A DNA stretch of 64,000 nt from a virus: the IMG/VR virus record IMGVR_UViG_3300025889_000089, positions 26,575 to 90,574 of that record, one strand, 5' to 3'. Of this stretch, positions 33,636 through 42,716 are shown piece after piece. Position numbers and translations under genes: made by a program. The notes below the pieces were generated by a model. The model was not told where the DNA came from, ran no database searches, and saw only the letters and a list, made by a program, of their open reading frames with translations. Position 1 is the stretch's first letter. Each line of letters opens with the position of its first letter.

Positions 33636-35192
33636 ATCGCTATAACTCAGATCAGCCGCATAACCCACCGCAAAGGTACTCAAGAAAACCTACCGCAGCT
33701 TGCCGTTGGTGAGTTTGGTTGGTCCGTTGACCAAAGAAGACTATTCATTGGTAATGGTGGTAGTGATGCGCCATCTATTGAAAACGTGGAAATCCTAACC
33801 GAAAACTCAAGTATTGGTGAAACTACTAACTACACTTATGCTGATAATGATATTGGATATACTGCTGTTACTGGTGTTAGTTCCAGTTCCCCAACAGTTC
33901 GTACCCTACAAGCAAAGATTGACGATTATGTGAGTGTCCGTGATTACGGCGCGAAAGGCGACAGTGCTACTGATGACACAGCCGCTATTAATCGTGCGCT
34001 AACTGATCTATTCGTAACACAAACATTCCAAGCCACACGCAGAGCATTATTATTCCCCGCTGGAACATATATCGTTTCGTCAAGTGCTATCAAAATCCCC
34101 GCCCATGCTACAATCGTAGGTGAAGGCACAAAGGGTAGCATTATCAAACGCAGTGAAACATCTGTTACAAATGTGGCGCAAACCGCCGATAGCAAGAACC
34201 AGATTGGTGCTAACATTGCTACATCCGGTGGTATCGTTCCATCTAATATTTCCGTAATCAATATGGTATTCCAAGCTGGCGCAGAGATTGACGCATTCTT
34301 GGTTGACCAAGCAGACAATATGTATTTTGAAAACTGCACATTCCTTGGTAACAAAACATCCCTTCCAACTGGTATTGGTTCTGGTAAGGCTTGTGTTGTT
34401 GTTGAAAGTGTTGGTGCGAAATATTCCACAAACATCAAGTTCAACAACTGTATCTTCCAAGACCACACTTATGGTGTGAAGATTGATGATGAAGTTCGTT
34501 CAGTTGTATTTGATAACTGCCGCTTTGAGAACCTATGGAAAGGTGCTGTTATCGGTCAAGATGATAGTTCAACATCCCCAACTGGTGTGAAGATTATTGG
34601 TAGCCTATTTGATAACATTTATGACCGTGGTATTCACGTGTATGATGGCACATTCTCATCAGCGTTCAACCATTTCCAAGATGTCGGTAATGCTGGTTCT
34701 GGTAGTGGGTCACCTAATGTACCTGTTATTGAATATGTAGTAGGTGGTTGCTACAGCATTGGCGATACATTCAACCGTCCAGATGCTGACGATGCTACCC
34801 AGCCACGAGTTGAGGTTGGTTCAACTGCATCATTCGGTATGGATAGTGAGCGTGTAAAGCACGGTCAGTATTCCCGCACAAGAGGAACACGAGTAACCCT
34901 AACCGACACGGCATCTGCTGTTGCTACAACTGGACTAACATTCAGCGACACAGACGAAACTTATGTAGAGATTGAGTATAGTTTGGTAAATGGCACAACA
35001 GTTCGTAATGGTGTTATTAGCATTACGCACGATAGTGGTAACCAAGTGATGAGCGAAGAATACGATGAAAACAACGGTCATGTTGGCGTTCATTTCAGTA
35101 TTGCTAACTCTGCTGGCGTAACCACATTATATTATTACACCGACACAGGCGTTGCTCCTACTTTTACATACACCATCCGTACACTAGTCTAA
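33636..35192 (+). CDS. Tail spike with pectate-lyase fold, apparent ATC start
   Basis: 518 aa if read from ATC 33636. The frame is closed by TGA at 33621, and before ATG 33786 there is no ATG, GTG or TTG. Yet the codons from 33636 encode MAITQISRITHRKG...LPQLAVGEFGW...RRLFIGNGG, the standard N-terminus of phage fibre proteins. AGGGAG lies 7 nt before the ATC. After residue about 90, VSVRDYGAKGDSATDDTAAI is the start of a right-handed beta-helix (pectate lyase superfamily), used to bind or cut host polysaccharide. Starting at 33786 would delete the attachment domain. Confidence 0.85.
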   Translation: MAITQISRITHRKGTQENLPQLAVGEFGWSVDQRRLFIGNGGSDAPSIENVEILTENSSIGETTNYTYADNDIGYTAVTGVSSSSPTVRTLQAKIDDYVSVRDYGAKGDSATDDTAAINRALTDLFVTQTFQATRRALLFPAGTYIVSSSAIKIPAHATIVGEGTKGSIIKRSETSVTNVAQTADSKNQIGANIATSGGIVPSNISVINMVFQAGAEIDAFLVDQADNMYFENCTFLGNKTSLPTGIGSGKACVVVESVGAKYSTNIKFNNCIFQDHTYGVKIDDEVRSVVFDNCRFENLWKGAVIGQDDSSTSPTGVKIIGSLFDNIYDRGIHVYDGTFSSAFNHFQDVGNAGSGSGSPNVPVIEYVVGGCYSIGDTFNRPDADDATQPRVEVGSTASFGMDSERVKHGQYSRTRGTRVTLTDTASAVATTGLTFSDTDETYVEIEYSLVNGTTVRNGVISITHDSGNQVMSEEYDENNGHVGVHFSIANSAGVTTLYYYTDTGVAPTFTYTIRTLV

Positions 35193-35195
35193 ATA
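35190..35195 (+). promoter_or_regulatory. Late promoter overlapping a stop codon
   Basis: TAAATA includes the stop codon of the tail spike and lies 4 nt before ATG 35200. Confidence 0.5.
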
Positions 35196-35199
35196 ATGT

Positions 35200-35622
35200 A
35201 TGTTCAACCTATCCGCAGAAGATAGAATAATCTATTGGCGACGATTCCGTATTGACTTACCTAAACAAAATACGTTACAATGTTTAGAGAGTGTTGCTCA
35301 ACTATGGGCGACTGCTCCTATGAGTGGTCAGTTTTTAGCACCTGATTTACCTGAGACTTGGCCCACAGCCTGGGAACTTCTTAGTGATAACTACTATGAT
35401 GATGTGGGTCTTGCTTTGGGTATGTATTACACGCTATATTACAGTGAAATATTTTCACCAGATGATATTATATATACAGTTTATAAACAAAACACGGAGA
35501 TAATTAATACTGTGAATATTCATACGTATGTTCTCAACTTTAATCACGGAGCGGTGGTAGATAGAAAACATATTGAACTTTCACCTATTTTTCAGTATAA
35601 TAGTGAAGACATAAAAACTTAG
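35200..35622 (+). CDS. Conserved-looking hypothetical protein
   Basis: 140 aa. LATAPMSGQFLAPDLPETWPTAWELLSDNYYDDVGLALGMYYTLYY is an aromatic, regular helix-turn pattern that suggests a conserved phage protein. No function known. It lies between the spike and nrdA. Confidence 0.6.
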   Translation: MFNLSAEDRIIYWRRFRIDLPKQNTLQCLESVAQLWATAPMSGQFLAPDLPETWPTAWELLSDNYYDDVGLALGMYYTLYYSEIFSPDDIIYTVYKQNTEIINTVNIHTYVLNFNHGAVVDRKHIELSPIFQYNSEDIKT

Positions 35623-35632
35623 AGGATCAATA

Positions 35633-37936
35633 ATGACAGAAATAACTGTTGTCAAACGGGATGGCAATAAAGAACCATTAGATATCGAGAAATTACATAA
35701 AGTCGTATTTTATGCCTGTGAAGGTATCACAGGTGTATCAGCATCAGAAGTAGAGATTCGTTCCCAGATTCAGTTCTACAGTGGTATCAAGTCAACCGAT
35801 ATTCAAGAGACATTAATTAAATCCGCCGCTGACCTGATTACAGAAGACACCCCAAACTATCAGTATGTGGGCGGAAGACTAATCAACTATCATCTACGCA
35901 AACAAGTCTACGGACAGTTTGAACCATGGCATCTAAAGGAACTAGTGAAGAAGAATGTAGAACAAGGTTTTTATGACCCATCTCTTCTAGAAGATTACGA
36001 TGATGAGGAATATAGCCTACTAAACAGCTACATTCGTCATGACCGTGATAATAACCTTACCTATGCTGCTATGGAACAGTTTAGAGGTAAGTATCTTGTC
36101 CAAAACCGTGTAACCAAAGAAATCTTTGAGACACCACAGGTATGTTACATGCTGGTGGCTATGAGTCTATTCAGTCATTATGATAAGAAAGACCGTCTTC
36201 GTTGGGTCCGTGATTACTACGATGCTATCTCCAACTTTGATATATCTCTACCGACACCTATTATGGCTGGCGTAAGAACTCCCCAGCGTCAGTTCTCATC
36301 TTGTGTTTTGATTGAGACAGATGACTCATTGGATTCTATGAATGCATCTTCATCTGCTATCGTCAAGTATGTCTCACAAAAAGCTGGGATTGGTATTGGT
36401 GCTGGCGCAATCCGTGCTATTGGTTCCCCCATCCGTAACGGTGATGCATACCACACTGGTGTTATTCCGTTCTTCAAACACTTCCAAACGGCAGTAAAAT
36501 CATGCTCACAAGGCGGTGTGCGTGGTGGTGCTGCTACGCTCCATTATCCTATCTGGCATTATGAAGTAGAAGACCTTCTCGTTCTCAAAAACAACAAAGG
36601 CACAGACGATAACCGTGTTCGCCATATTGATTACTCAGTCCAGTTCAACAAACTTTTCTATGAGCGTCTAATCAAAGGCGAAGATATTACTCTATTCTCA
36701 CCAAGTGATGTACCTGGTCTTTACGAGTCTTTCTTCAATGACTACGATAAGTTCAAGGAACTATACGAGACAGCAGAGCGTAATACCAGACTACGGAAGA
36801 AGACAGTAAAAGCACAAGAACTGTTCTCATCGTTTATGGAAGAGCGCAAGAACACTGGGCGTATCTACTTGATGAACGTGGATAATGTAAACGACCATTC
36901 ACCGTACAAACCTGATGTTGCGCCAGTTCGTATGAGTAACCTCTGCCAAGAGATTGCTCTGCCAACTAAACCATTGGAGCATATCTTTGACGAAGAAGGG
37001 CGTATTGCTCTTTGTACACTTAGTGCTATCAACTGGGGTAATGTAAGTGACCCGGATCAGTTCAAAAAGCCATGTGAGCTTGCTGTTCGTGGCTTGGATG
37101 CGCTATTGGATTACCAGAAGTATCCAGTGGTTGCTGCTCAACTACATTCAAGTGATTATCGTCCTCTTGGTATTGGTATTATCAACTTGGCATATTTCCT
37201 CGCCAAGAATGGCTCAACATACAGCGAACCAGACCTAGAGTTGGTTGATGAATATGCGGAAGCTTGGTCATATTACTTGATCAAAGCATCAGCAGACTTA
37301 GCCAAAGAGAAAGGTGCGTGTGACCGTCTTGACCACACACGTTATGGTGATGGTATTCTTCCTATTGATACCTACAAGAAAGACATTGATGAACTCGTAA
37401 AGCACAAAGAGCGCATGCCTTGGAAAGAGTTGCGTAAGCAGTTGAAAGAAACAGGCATCCGTAACTCCACATTGATGGCTCTAATGCCAGCAGAAACATC
37501 AGCACAGATTAGTAACAGTACAAATGGCATTGAGCCACCACGCTCGTATGTATCTGTCAAGCAGTCCAAAGATGGTGTCTTGAAGCAAGTTGTTCCTGGT
37601 TATCCACGATTGAAGAACAAGTATGAACTACTATGGGATCAAAAGTCGCCAGAGGGTTATTTGAAGATTATGGCTGTATTACAGAAATATATTGACCAGA
37701 CTATTTCCACAAACACAAGCTATAATCCAGCCCATTATGATGACGAGAAGATTCCAATGAGTGAGTTGTTGAAGCACCTGTTGATGTGGTATAAGTGGGG
37801 CGGAAAGACCCTGTATTATTTCAACACAATGGATGGACAGGGTGAGATTGAAGTGAAAGAGCCAGAGAAGACAGACTTTGATGATGAGAATAACGCACAG
37901 TTTGATGACGCAGACTGTGATGCATGCGTGATCTAG
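35633..37936 (+). CDS. nrdA: Ribonucleotide reductase class Ia, large subunit
   Basis: 767 aa, full length. An N-terminal ATP-cone (ITVVKRDGNKEPLDIEKLHKVV) is followed by the catalytic barrel: RQFSSCVLIETDDSLDS (first redox Cys), CSQGGVRGGAATLHYPIWHYEVEDLL, NLCQEIALPT (radical Cys with Glu), LMPAETSAQISNSTNGIEPPRS and a C-terminal CDAC redox pair. It reduces ribonucleoside diphosphates for phage DNA synthesis. The C-terminal pair is reduced by glutaredoxin, encoded two genes on. Confidence 0.97.
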   Translation: MTEITVVKRDGNKEPLDIEKLHKVVFYACEGITGVSASEVEIRSQIQFYSGIKSTDIQETLIKSAADLITEDTPNYQYVGGRLINYHLRKQVYGQFEPWHLKELVKKNVEQGFYDPSLLEDYDDEEYSLLNSYIRHDRDNNLTYAAMEQFRGKYLVQNRVTKEIFETPQVCYMLVAMSLFSHYDKKDRLRWVRDYYDAISNFDISLPTPIMAGVRTPQRQFSSCVLIETDDSLDSMNASSSAIVKYVSQKAGIGIGAGAIRAIGSPIRNGDAYHTGVIPFFKHFQTAVKSCSQGGVRGGAATLHYPIWHYEVEDLLVLKNNKGTDDNRVRHIDYSVQFNKLFYERLIKGEDITLFSPSDVPGLYESFFNDYDKFKELYETAERNTRLRKKTVKAQELFSSFMEERKNTGRIYLMNVDNVNDHSPYKPDVAPVRMSNLCQEIALPTKPLEHIFDEEGRIALCTLSAINWGNVSDPDQFKKPCELAVRGLDALLDYQKYPVVAAQLHSSDYRPLGIGIINLAYFLAKNGSTYSEPDLELVDEYAEAWSYYLIKASADLAKEKGACDRLDHTRYGDGILPIDTYKKDIDELVKHKERMPWKELRKQLKETGIRNSTLMALMPAETSAQISNSTNGIEPPRSYVSVKQSKDGVLKQVVPGYPRLKNKYELLWDQKSPEGYLKIMAVLQKYIDQTISTNTSYNPAHYDDEKIPMSELLKHLLMWYKWGGKTLYYFNTMDGQGEIEVKEPEKTDFDDENNAQFDDADCDACVI

Positions 37937-37944
37937 AGGAAGAT

Positions 37945-39033
37945 ATGACAGTATTCAATAAGAAACAGAAAGACCATACGAAGTCCAAGATTTTCTTGGA
38001 TGAGCCAATGGGTATGCAACGCTACGAGAGTGTGAAGTATCCCGCCTTTGAAAAACTGACAGAGAAGCAGATTGGTTTCTTCTGGACGCCACAAGAGGTT
38101 GATATTACACGTGACGCCAAAGACTTCAAAGAGCTTAGTGAGTATGAACAGCACATCTTCACATCCAACTTGAAGCGTCAAATCATTTTGGATAGTGTAC
38201 AAGGTCGTTCACCTAACTTGGCGTTCTTGCCTATTGTATCATTGCCTGAACTGGAAGCGTTCATTGAAACTTGGTCGTTCAACGAAACAATCCATAGTCG
38301 TTCTTACACATACATTATTCGTAACGTATATCCAAACCCAAGCAAGGTATTTGACGCTATCCACGACAACCAAGAAGTAATGGCTTGTGCCGATGCTATC
38401 AGTAAGTATTACGATGATTTGATTCAATATAATAGACAGCATCCTTATGGTGGTAAAAACCAGCAATATGAACACAAGAAAAAGATTTGGCTTGCTATCA
38501 ATGCTGTGAACGCATTGGAAGGTGTTCGTTTCTACGTATCGTTTGCTTGTGCTTGGGCGTTTGCTGAACTTAAAAAGATGGAAGGCAATGCCAAAATCAT
38601 CAAGCTAATCTGCCGCGATGAAAATGTTCACCTTGGCGCAACGCAACAACTAATCAAACTACTACCAGAAGATGATAAAGACTTCAAAAAGATTGCAGAA
38701 GAAACACAAGAAGAATGCCTAAAAATCTTTACTGATGTTGTTGAGCAAGAAAAAGCTTGGGCGCACTATCTATTCAAAGACGGTAGTATGATCGGTCTAA
38801 ACGAAAAACTATTGGTAAACTATGTTGAGTGGATTGCAAACAAACGCTTACAAGCAATCAAGTTGCCATCCCCGTATAAAGTTCCACAAGCTAACCCACT
38901 CCCATGGACACAGAAATGGATTGCTGGCGCAGAAGTCCAAGTCGCGCCACAAGAAACGGAAATAATTTCATATATTTCTGGTGGAACTATTCAGGACTTA
39001 GATGAAAACACTTTTAAAGACATTGAACTATGA
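37945..39033 (+). CDS. nrdB: Ribonucleotide reductase class Ia, small subunit
   Basis: 362 aa from ATG 37945 with a GAGGAAGAT site; an upstream ATG 37924 overlaps nrdA. Metal ligands are visible in ETWSFNETIHSRSY (E..E..H) and GNAKIIKLICRDENVHL (E..H), and the radical Tyr is in HSRSYTYI or the nearby helix. The C-terminal acidic tail binds NrdA. Very close in layout to enterobacterial NrdB. Confidence 0.97.
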   Translation: MTVFNKKQKDHTKSKIFLDEPMGMQRYESVKYPAFEKLTEKQIGFFWTPQEVDITRDAKDFKELSEYEQHIFTSNLKRQIILDSVQGRSPNLAFLPIVSLPELEAFIETWSFNETIHSRSYTYIIRNVYPNPSKVFDAIHDNQEVMACADAISKYYDDLIQYNRQHPYGGKNQQYEHKKKIWLAINAVNALEGVRFYVSFACAWAFAELKKMEGNAKIIKLICRDENVHLGATQQLIKLLPEDDKDFKKIAEETQEECLKIFTDVVEQEKAWAHYLFKDGSMIGLNEKLLVNYVEWIANKRLQAIKLPSPYKVPQANPLPWTQKWIAGAEVQVAPQETEIISYISGGTIQDLDENTFKDIEL

Positions 39034-39269
39034 TTAAAGTATATACAAAAACAACATGCCCACACTGTGTAGAGACTAAGCATAAGCTTCAAGCGATGGG
39101 CATTGATTATGAAGAAGTGAATATTGAGAACTTACCCGAAGAACGGGAGTTCTTGATTAGTGAAGGTCATAAGTCTGTCCCGCAGATTTACATTAACGGC
39201 AAGGTAGTTCCTGGCGGCAACCAGACATTTCAAACTATGACGGAACGCCAAATCAAAGAGTGGAAATAA
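39030..39269 (+). CDS. Glutaredoxin
   Basis: 79 aa, coupled to nrdB by ATGA overlap. Active site TTCPHCVETK (C-P-H-C) at residues 7-16, cis-proline block SVPQIYINGK, and GGNQTFQTM. Its likely partner is the NrdA C-terminal Cys pair. The C-P-H-C centre is less usual than C-P-Y-C. Confidence 0.95.
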   Translation: MIKVYTKTTCPHCVETKHKLQAMGIDYEEVNIENLPEEREFLISEGHKSVPQIYINGKVVPGGNQTFQTMTERQIKEWK

Positions 39270-39272
39270 ATA
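39266..39272 (+). promoter_or_regulatory. Late promoter overlapping a stop codon
   Basis: ATAAATA contains the TAA stop of the glutaredoxin gene and lies 4 nt before ATG 39277. Confidence 0.55.
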
Positions 39273-39276
39273 ATGG

Positions 39277-39507
39277 ATGAAGTTTATGACGTTGTTGTTT
39301 CTGTTGAGCGGGTGTATACCCGCTCCACTTTCATATATGAGTTATGGGAAAACAGGACTTGATGCCATTAGTATTATGAATGGGAACAAGACTACAACGG
39401 ATGCGTTCATATCTGGAATAACCGACAAGGACTGCAATACACACCATTTATTGGATGGTGAAGATTATTGTGAAGATTTATATCTAGAAAGCATAGGAGA
39501 AGAATAA
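39277..39507 (+). CDS. Small lipoprotein
   Basis: 76 aa. Signal peptide MKFMTLLFLLSGC with lipobox L-S-G-C ending at Cys13. The mature part is short and acidic with a KDCNTHH and DYCEDLY Cys pair. Phage lipoproteins of this size act as outer-membrane spanins or in superinfection exclusion. A lysis role is possible but the gene is not beside a holin. Confidence 0.65.
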   Translation: MKFMTLLFLLSGCIPAPLSYMSYGKTGLDAISIMNGNKTTTDAFISGITDKDCNTHHLLDGEDYCEDLYLESIGEE

Positions 39508-39508
39508 A

Positions 39509-39844
39509 GTGTTAGTTCAAAAATATAAAGAAGGCGATATTCTTGTCTTCAAAATGCCAACAGGCGAAGAGATTATTGCTAAACTAAAAGAAGAAAATAT
39601 GGTGTCGTATGTCGTTACTAAACCGGCGACACTTATGGTTGGTGATGCTGGTAATGGGCAGATTGGTGTAGATATGCAACCAAGCCTATTCTGTATGGAC
39701 ATAAATAATACTGTAGAGATTATGAAATCAGGTGTCCTTATGGTAACAAAAGTTCGTAAAGAACTACAAGACGCATATATCAAAAGTACATCTGGTATCC
39801 AAGTAGCAGGAGCAGGTGCATTAGATGGCCTCAAAAGCAGTTAG
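39509..39844 (+). CDS. Hypothetical protein upstream of PAAR
   Basis: 111 aa from GTG 39509 with a TAGGAGAAG site. A beta-barrel-like start (DILVFKMPTGEEIIAKLKEE), a KPATLMV segment and a helical end. Similar small proteins precede tail genes in marine T4-like phages. Overlaps the PAAR gene by 20 nt. Confidence 0.6.
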   Translation: MLVQKYKEGDILVFKMPTGEEIIAKLKEENMVSYVVTKPATLMVGDAGNGQIGVDMQPSLFCMDINNTVEIMKSGVLMVTKVRKELQDAYIKSTSGIQVAGAGALDGLKSS

Positions 39845-40112
39845 AAGAGGTGATGTAAATTCAGCAGGTGGAGCAACTACCACTGGTTCTAAGAAAGTCA
39901 CTGTGAATGGAAGACCATTATGCTATCCGGGAATTCGGGTAACACCGCATCCTTGTTGTGGTAGGCCTGGATGTGGTATTCACTGTTCGGCATCAACATC
40001 GGGCGGCAGTAAGAAGGTTACTGTTGAGGGAAAGCCTGTTATTCGGGTTGTCGATGTTGATACTTGTGGGCATCCTCGTGCTACTGGTAGTCATAACGTG
40101 ATTATAGCGTAG
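39825..40112 (+). CDS. PAAR-motif tail-tip protein
   Basis: 95 aa. PAAR proteins form the sharp cone at the tip of contractile tails and bind a metal through His and Cys. Seen here: two V-N-G/V-E-G-K/R repeats (KVTVNGRPLCYPG, KVTVEGKPVIRVVD), many Gly, and metal-ligand-type Cys and His residues (HPCCGRPGCGIHC, DTCGHP). The length is normal. Coupled to the large tail protein that follows. Confidence 0.88.
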   Translation: MASKAVRRGDVNSAGGATTTGSKKVTVNGRPLCYPGIRVTPHPCCGRPGCGIHCSASTSGGSKKVTVEGKPVIRVVDVDTCGHPRATGSHNVIIA

Positions 40113-40121
40113 GAGTAGAAG

Positions 40122-41918
40122 ATGGCGTGTCCTGGTGTAGGAATGACTGCTGCTGGTTTTGGTTTTGCCGCTGGTGCTATGAGCGGTGGTGGTGGTATGT
40201 TTAGTAAAATGACATCGATTGCTACTAATGCCGGCGGTTCCCTAAGTCCAACAGCAGCATTGGGGGGTATTGCTAAAGCAGCAGCATCTGTCGGTGATCA
40301 TGTTGGTGATCCTTTGCAATATATTCCGGCAAGCGCCGCAGCCGCTGTTGCTGCTATTCCTGGTGCTAACGCTGTAAAAGCCGCACTTACTGGTGCCGCC
40401 CCCGCCGCATTCGCTGGTGCTATGACTAATCCAAGTGATATGCTTTCTTCTCTCGCAAGCCACGCAACAACATACTTACCCGGTGATATGAGTTCTGCTA
40501 TCCAGATTGCTCAACAAGCATTGTCGTTTAGTGAAGCAAGTATTGATATGATGCCTAATCTTACACGAGCATTAAATACAGGCTTTGGGGAGATTGCTGG
40601 AACACTTACTGACTTTACGGACGGTGGGTTTCTTGGAGAAGCATTTAATAACTTTAACGATGTGATTTCTAACGGTCTGGGTAGTCTTACTGATGGTATA
40701 GGTGGTTCTCTAACTGAACTTGGTTCATCTTTCGCTAGTTTGGGTAAGTTTGGTGATATGGCTGATATTGGTAATCTAATGAAACCTGGTCAAATAGCTT
40801 CGCAACTATTATCAAATGATTTAGGTGATATTGGTGGCTTTGCTAATAAGTTACTTGAGAACGGCATTCCTTTAGATGATTTAACCAACGGTATATATCA
40901 AGATAAAATCCAAGGCATTATGAACGGTATGACTAATGTACAGGACTTGATTGATATCAAACAGGTTATGGGGTCAAGCATCAATCTAAACTCATTAGGT
41001 GATGTAACAAACTTCCAAAATGTTCTTGGTTCTGCGGTTGGTAAATCCTTTAGTGACTTTGGTGAAATGGCTGAAAAGTTCACTTCCATAGAAGTAGGAA
41101 AGTTGGCTAATGTGGGCGAGCTTGGTGAAATGATGAGCGAAATGGTTGATTCGACTGACCTGAACTATGTTATGGCTGAAACAGGTTTCTTATCACAAGC
41201 TAACTTTGATGTTCTTTCTGGTATCTACGGTAATGGTTCTGGTCCAGATGGTTCTGTTCTTATGCGTGATATGTTGGGAACAAGTGCTGGTTACGGACAC
41301 GAAGTTTTCCTTGATAGTTATAAGCAAGGAATGGATATACTGGACAGTGATGGTACAACAGGCACACTTGCTACAATGTATGATGAACTAACCGCTGGTC
41401 TAAATGGTGATTACTTGGATGTTCCTGGAGATTTTGGTGGTAGTGTTGATATTACAGACCCACGTTCAGGTAGTGTATTCACAGAAATGGAAGCATTTGT
41501 TACAGCAAAAACAGCACAAATCAGTAGCGAACTAAATGGTATTGTCAATAGTGTATCTACGAATACACAAGAACTACTAACAGTTGTTGGTAATAACTGG
41601 AATACAAGCGCGGCACAGTTGGATAAAGAAGTATCAAACTTGAGTTTGTCTGATGTTGATGTAAGTCTTGTTACTGCTGGGCACAAAGGAAGCATTCTTT
41701 CATTTGCCCAGCAACTAAACCAATACGGAGCAGATGTTAAAAATAAAGGTGAGTTTTTTGCGAAGACAGCACAAAATAACCTTACTGGTGATTTCCTAAA
41801 ACTAGCATTGCGCGAAGGACAAAATAGAGCATTACTAAACGCTAATGATGTGAAATATACTGCCGCCTTGGTAGACGAAGAAGAAGATATTGAGCCATTT
41901 GACACTAGTGTTGGATAA
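40122..41918 (+). CDS. Large tail-tip or tail-associated structural protein
   Basis: 598 aa with a TAGGAGTAGAAG site. The first 100 residues are Ala/Gly-rich and hydrophobic. The middle has many G-x-L-x-x-F/I repeats (about residues 150-360) predicted as amphipathic helices, and the end is a long coiled coil. Position after PAAR suggests a protein at the baseplate hub or a tape-measure-like helper. No lysozyme motif is present. Confidence 0.55.
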   Translation: MACPGVGMTAAGFGFAAGAMSGGGGMFSKMTSIATNAGGSLSPTAALGGIAKAAASVGDHVGDPLQYIPASAAAAVAAIPGANAVKAALTGAAPAAFAGAMTNPSDMLSSLASHATTYLPGDMSSAIQIAQQALSFSEASIDMMPNLTRALNTGFGEIAGTLTDFTDGGFLGEAFNNFNDVISNGLGSLTDGIGGSLTELGSSFASLGKFGDMADIGNLMKPGQIASQLLSNDLGDIGGFANKLLENGIPLDDLTNGIYQDKIQGIMNGMTNVQDLIDIKQVMGSSINLNSLGDVTNFQNVLGSAVGKSFSDFGEMAEKFTSIEVGKLANVGELGEMMSEMVDSTDLNYVMAETGFLSQANFDVLSGIYGNGSGPDGSVLMRDMLGTSAGYGHEVFLDSYKQGMDILDSDGTTGTLATMYDELTAGLNGDYLDVPGDFGGSVDITDPRSGSVFTEMEAFVTAKTAQISSELNGIVNSVSTNTQELLTVVGNNWNTSAAQLDKEVSNLSLSDVDVSLVTAGHKGSILSFAQQLNQYGADVKNKGEFFAKTAQNNLTGDFLKLALREGQNRALLNANDVKYTAALVDEEEDIEPFDTSVG

Positions 41919-41947
41919 TATATAGACATATTCTTTTTCATGAACCA

Positions 41948-41954
41948 ATAAATA
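41948..41954 (+). promoter_or_regulatory. Late promoter with leader
   Basis: ATAAATA about 54 nt before ATG 42009. The leader contains AGAGGCGAT as the ribosome-binding site. Confidence 0.45.
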
Positions 41955-42008
41955 ATAGTAGATATTATTCAATAATATCACTAACAAATAAGCGCAGAGG
42001 CGATAGTG

Positions 42009-42263
42009 ATGAGTGAAAGAAGAGGCCACAGTAGAAGGCAACCCGATAGTTCACAAGAGAACCATACGGATTTGTATTCACTGCTTGCAAGGATTGATGA
42101 GAGAACTCTAGACCTTGGCAAGAGGCTTGACCATTTAGATAAAAGATTAGAAGAATACATTACAAGGCACGAGTTTACGCCTGTAAAACTCATAGCATAT
42201 GGGTTTTCGGGTATCGTGTTCACATCCGTTGTCGCTGCCCTAGTAGCAACGGTGTTGACATAA
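42009..42263 (+). CDS. Small membrane protein, XhlA-like
   Basis: 84 aa from ATG 42009. A charged coiled-coil helix (residues 20-50) is followed by one C-terminal membrane segment (LIAYGFSGIVFTSVVAALVATVLT). This is the layout of XhlA-type holin-associated proteins, which anchor lysis enzymes. Coupled to another small membrane protein. Confidence 0.6.
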   Translation: MSERRGHSRRQPDSSQENHTDLYSLLARIDERTLDLGKRLDHLDKRLEEYITRHEFTPVKLIAYGFSGIVFTSVVAALVATVLT

Positions 42264-42469
42264 TGTGTAGAAAAGTATCAGACGTAAATCTAAAATCCCC
42301 ATCCCATATGTATGCTATAACATTAGTAGTCGGAACGTGGCTTGCCTGTTCTAGTATTGCTGGCGCATTTGCGGTAGATTATAATGGTATGCGAACATCT
42401 GTGACGCATATGATTTCCGAAAAAATATCAAAAAAACCTATTGACATGGACTACCACGACGATATATAA
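42263..42469 (+). CDS. Small membrane protein
   Basis: 68 aa with TAATG coupling. One membrane segment near residues 17-37 (AITLVVGTWLACSSIAGAFA). With the gene before it this may form a holin-type pair. Its last codons contain the -35 and -10 boxes of the tmRNA promoter. Confidence 0.55.
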   Translation: MCRKVSDVNLKSPSHMYAITLVVGTWLACSSIAGAFAVDYNGMRTSVTHMISEKISKKPIDMDYHDDI

Positions 42470-42476
42470 TAAATAC
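42441..42476 (+). promoter_or_regulatory. Dual early and late promoter of the tmRNA
   Basis: TTGACA (42441-42446), 18 nt, TATAAT (42465-42470). The -10 box runs into a T4-type late box (TAATAAATA, to 42475). The tmRNA could therefore be made throughout infection. Confidence 0.75.
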
Positions 42477-42538
42477 ATTAGAACGTTGAAGCAAACTCAA
42501 CGCTATACTGGACGGGGATGCAATTTCCCCCCGGTCCA

Positions 42539-42567
42539 CAAAGCACATTTTGCGGAGTGTTCTTTGT
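42539..42567 (+). other. Intervening segment removed from pre-tmRNA
   Basis: It links the two tmRNA pieces. The acceptor helix continues into it: CCACAAAG (42536-42543) pairs with CTTTGTGG (42562-42569), giving a 13-bp helix in the precursor that processing nucleases could cut. Confidence 0.75.
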
Positions 42568-42655
42568 GGGCCGGATATTTAGGATCGACAGGTAGTTAAT
42601 AGGTAAGTGGAGTTCTCGGTAGGCGATGACCGTAAATCAAGCAAACACAATAAAC

Positions 42656-42703
42656 GCAGCATCTAACGATAATGCTATTGAGGATATCCGCCTAGCGGCA
42701 TAA
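42656..42703 (+). other. tmRNA tag reading frame
   Basis: Codes for AASNDNAIEDIRLAA then stop, or one Ala less depending on the resume codon. The N-D-N core is shared with the Caulobacter-type tag. The LAA end is the signal read by ClpX. Confidence 0.85.
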
Positions 42704-42716
42704 TCTTCTTGGGTTC

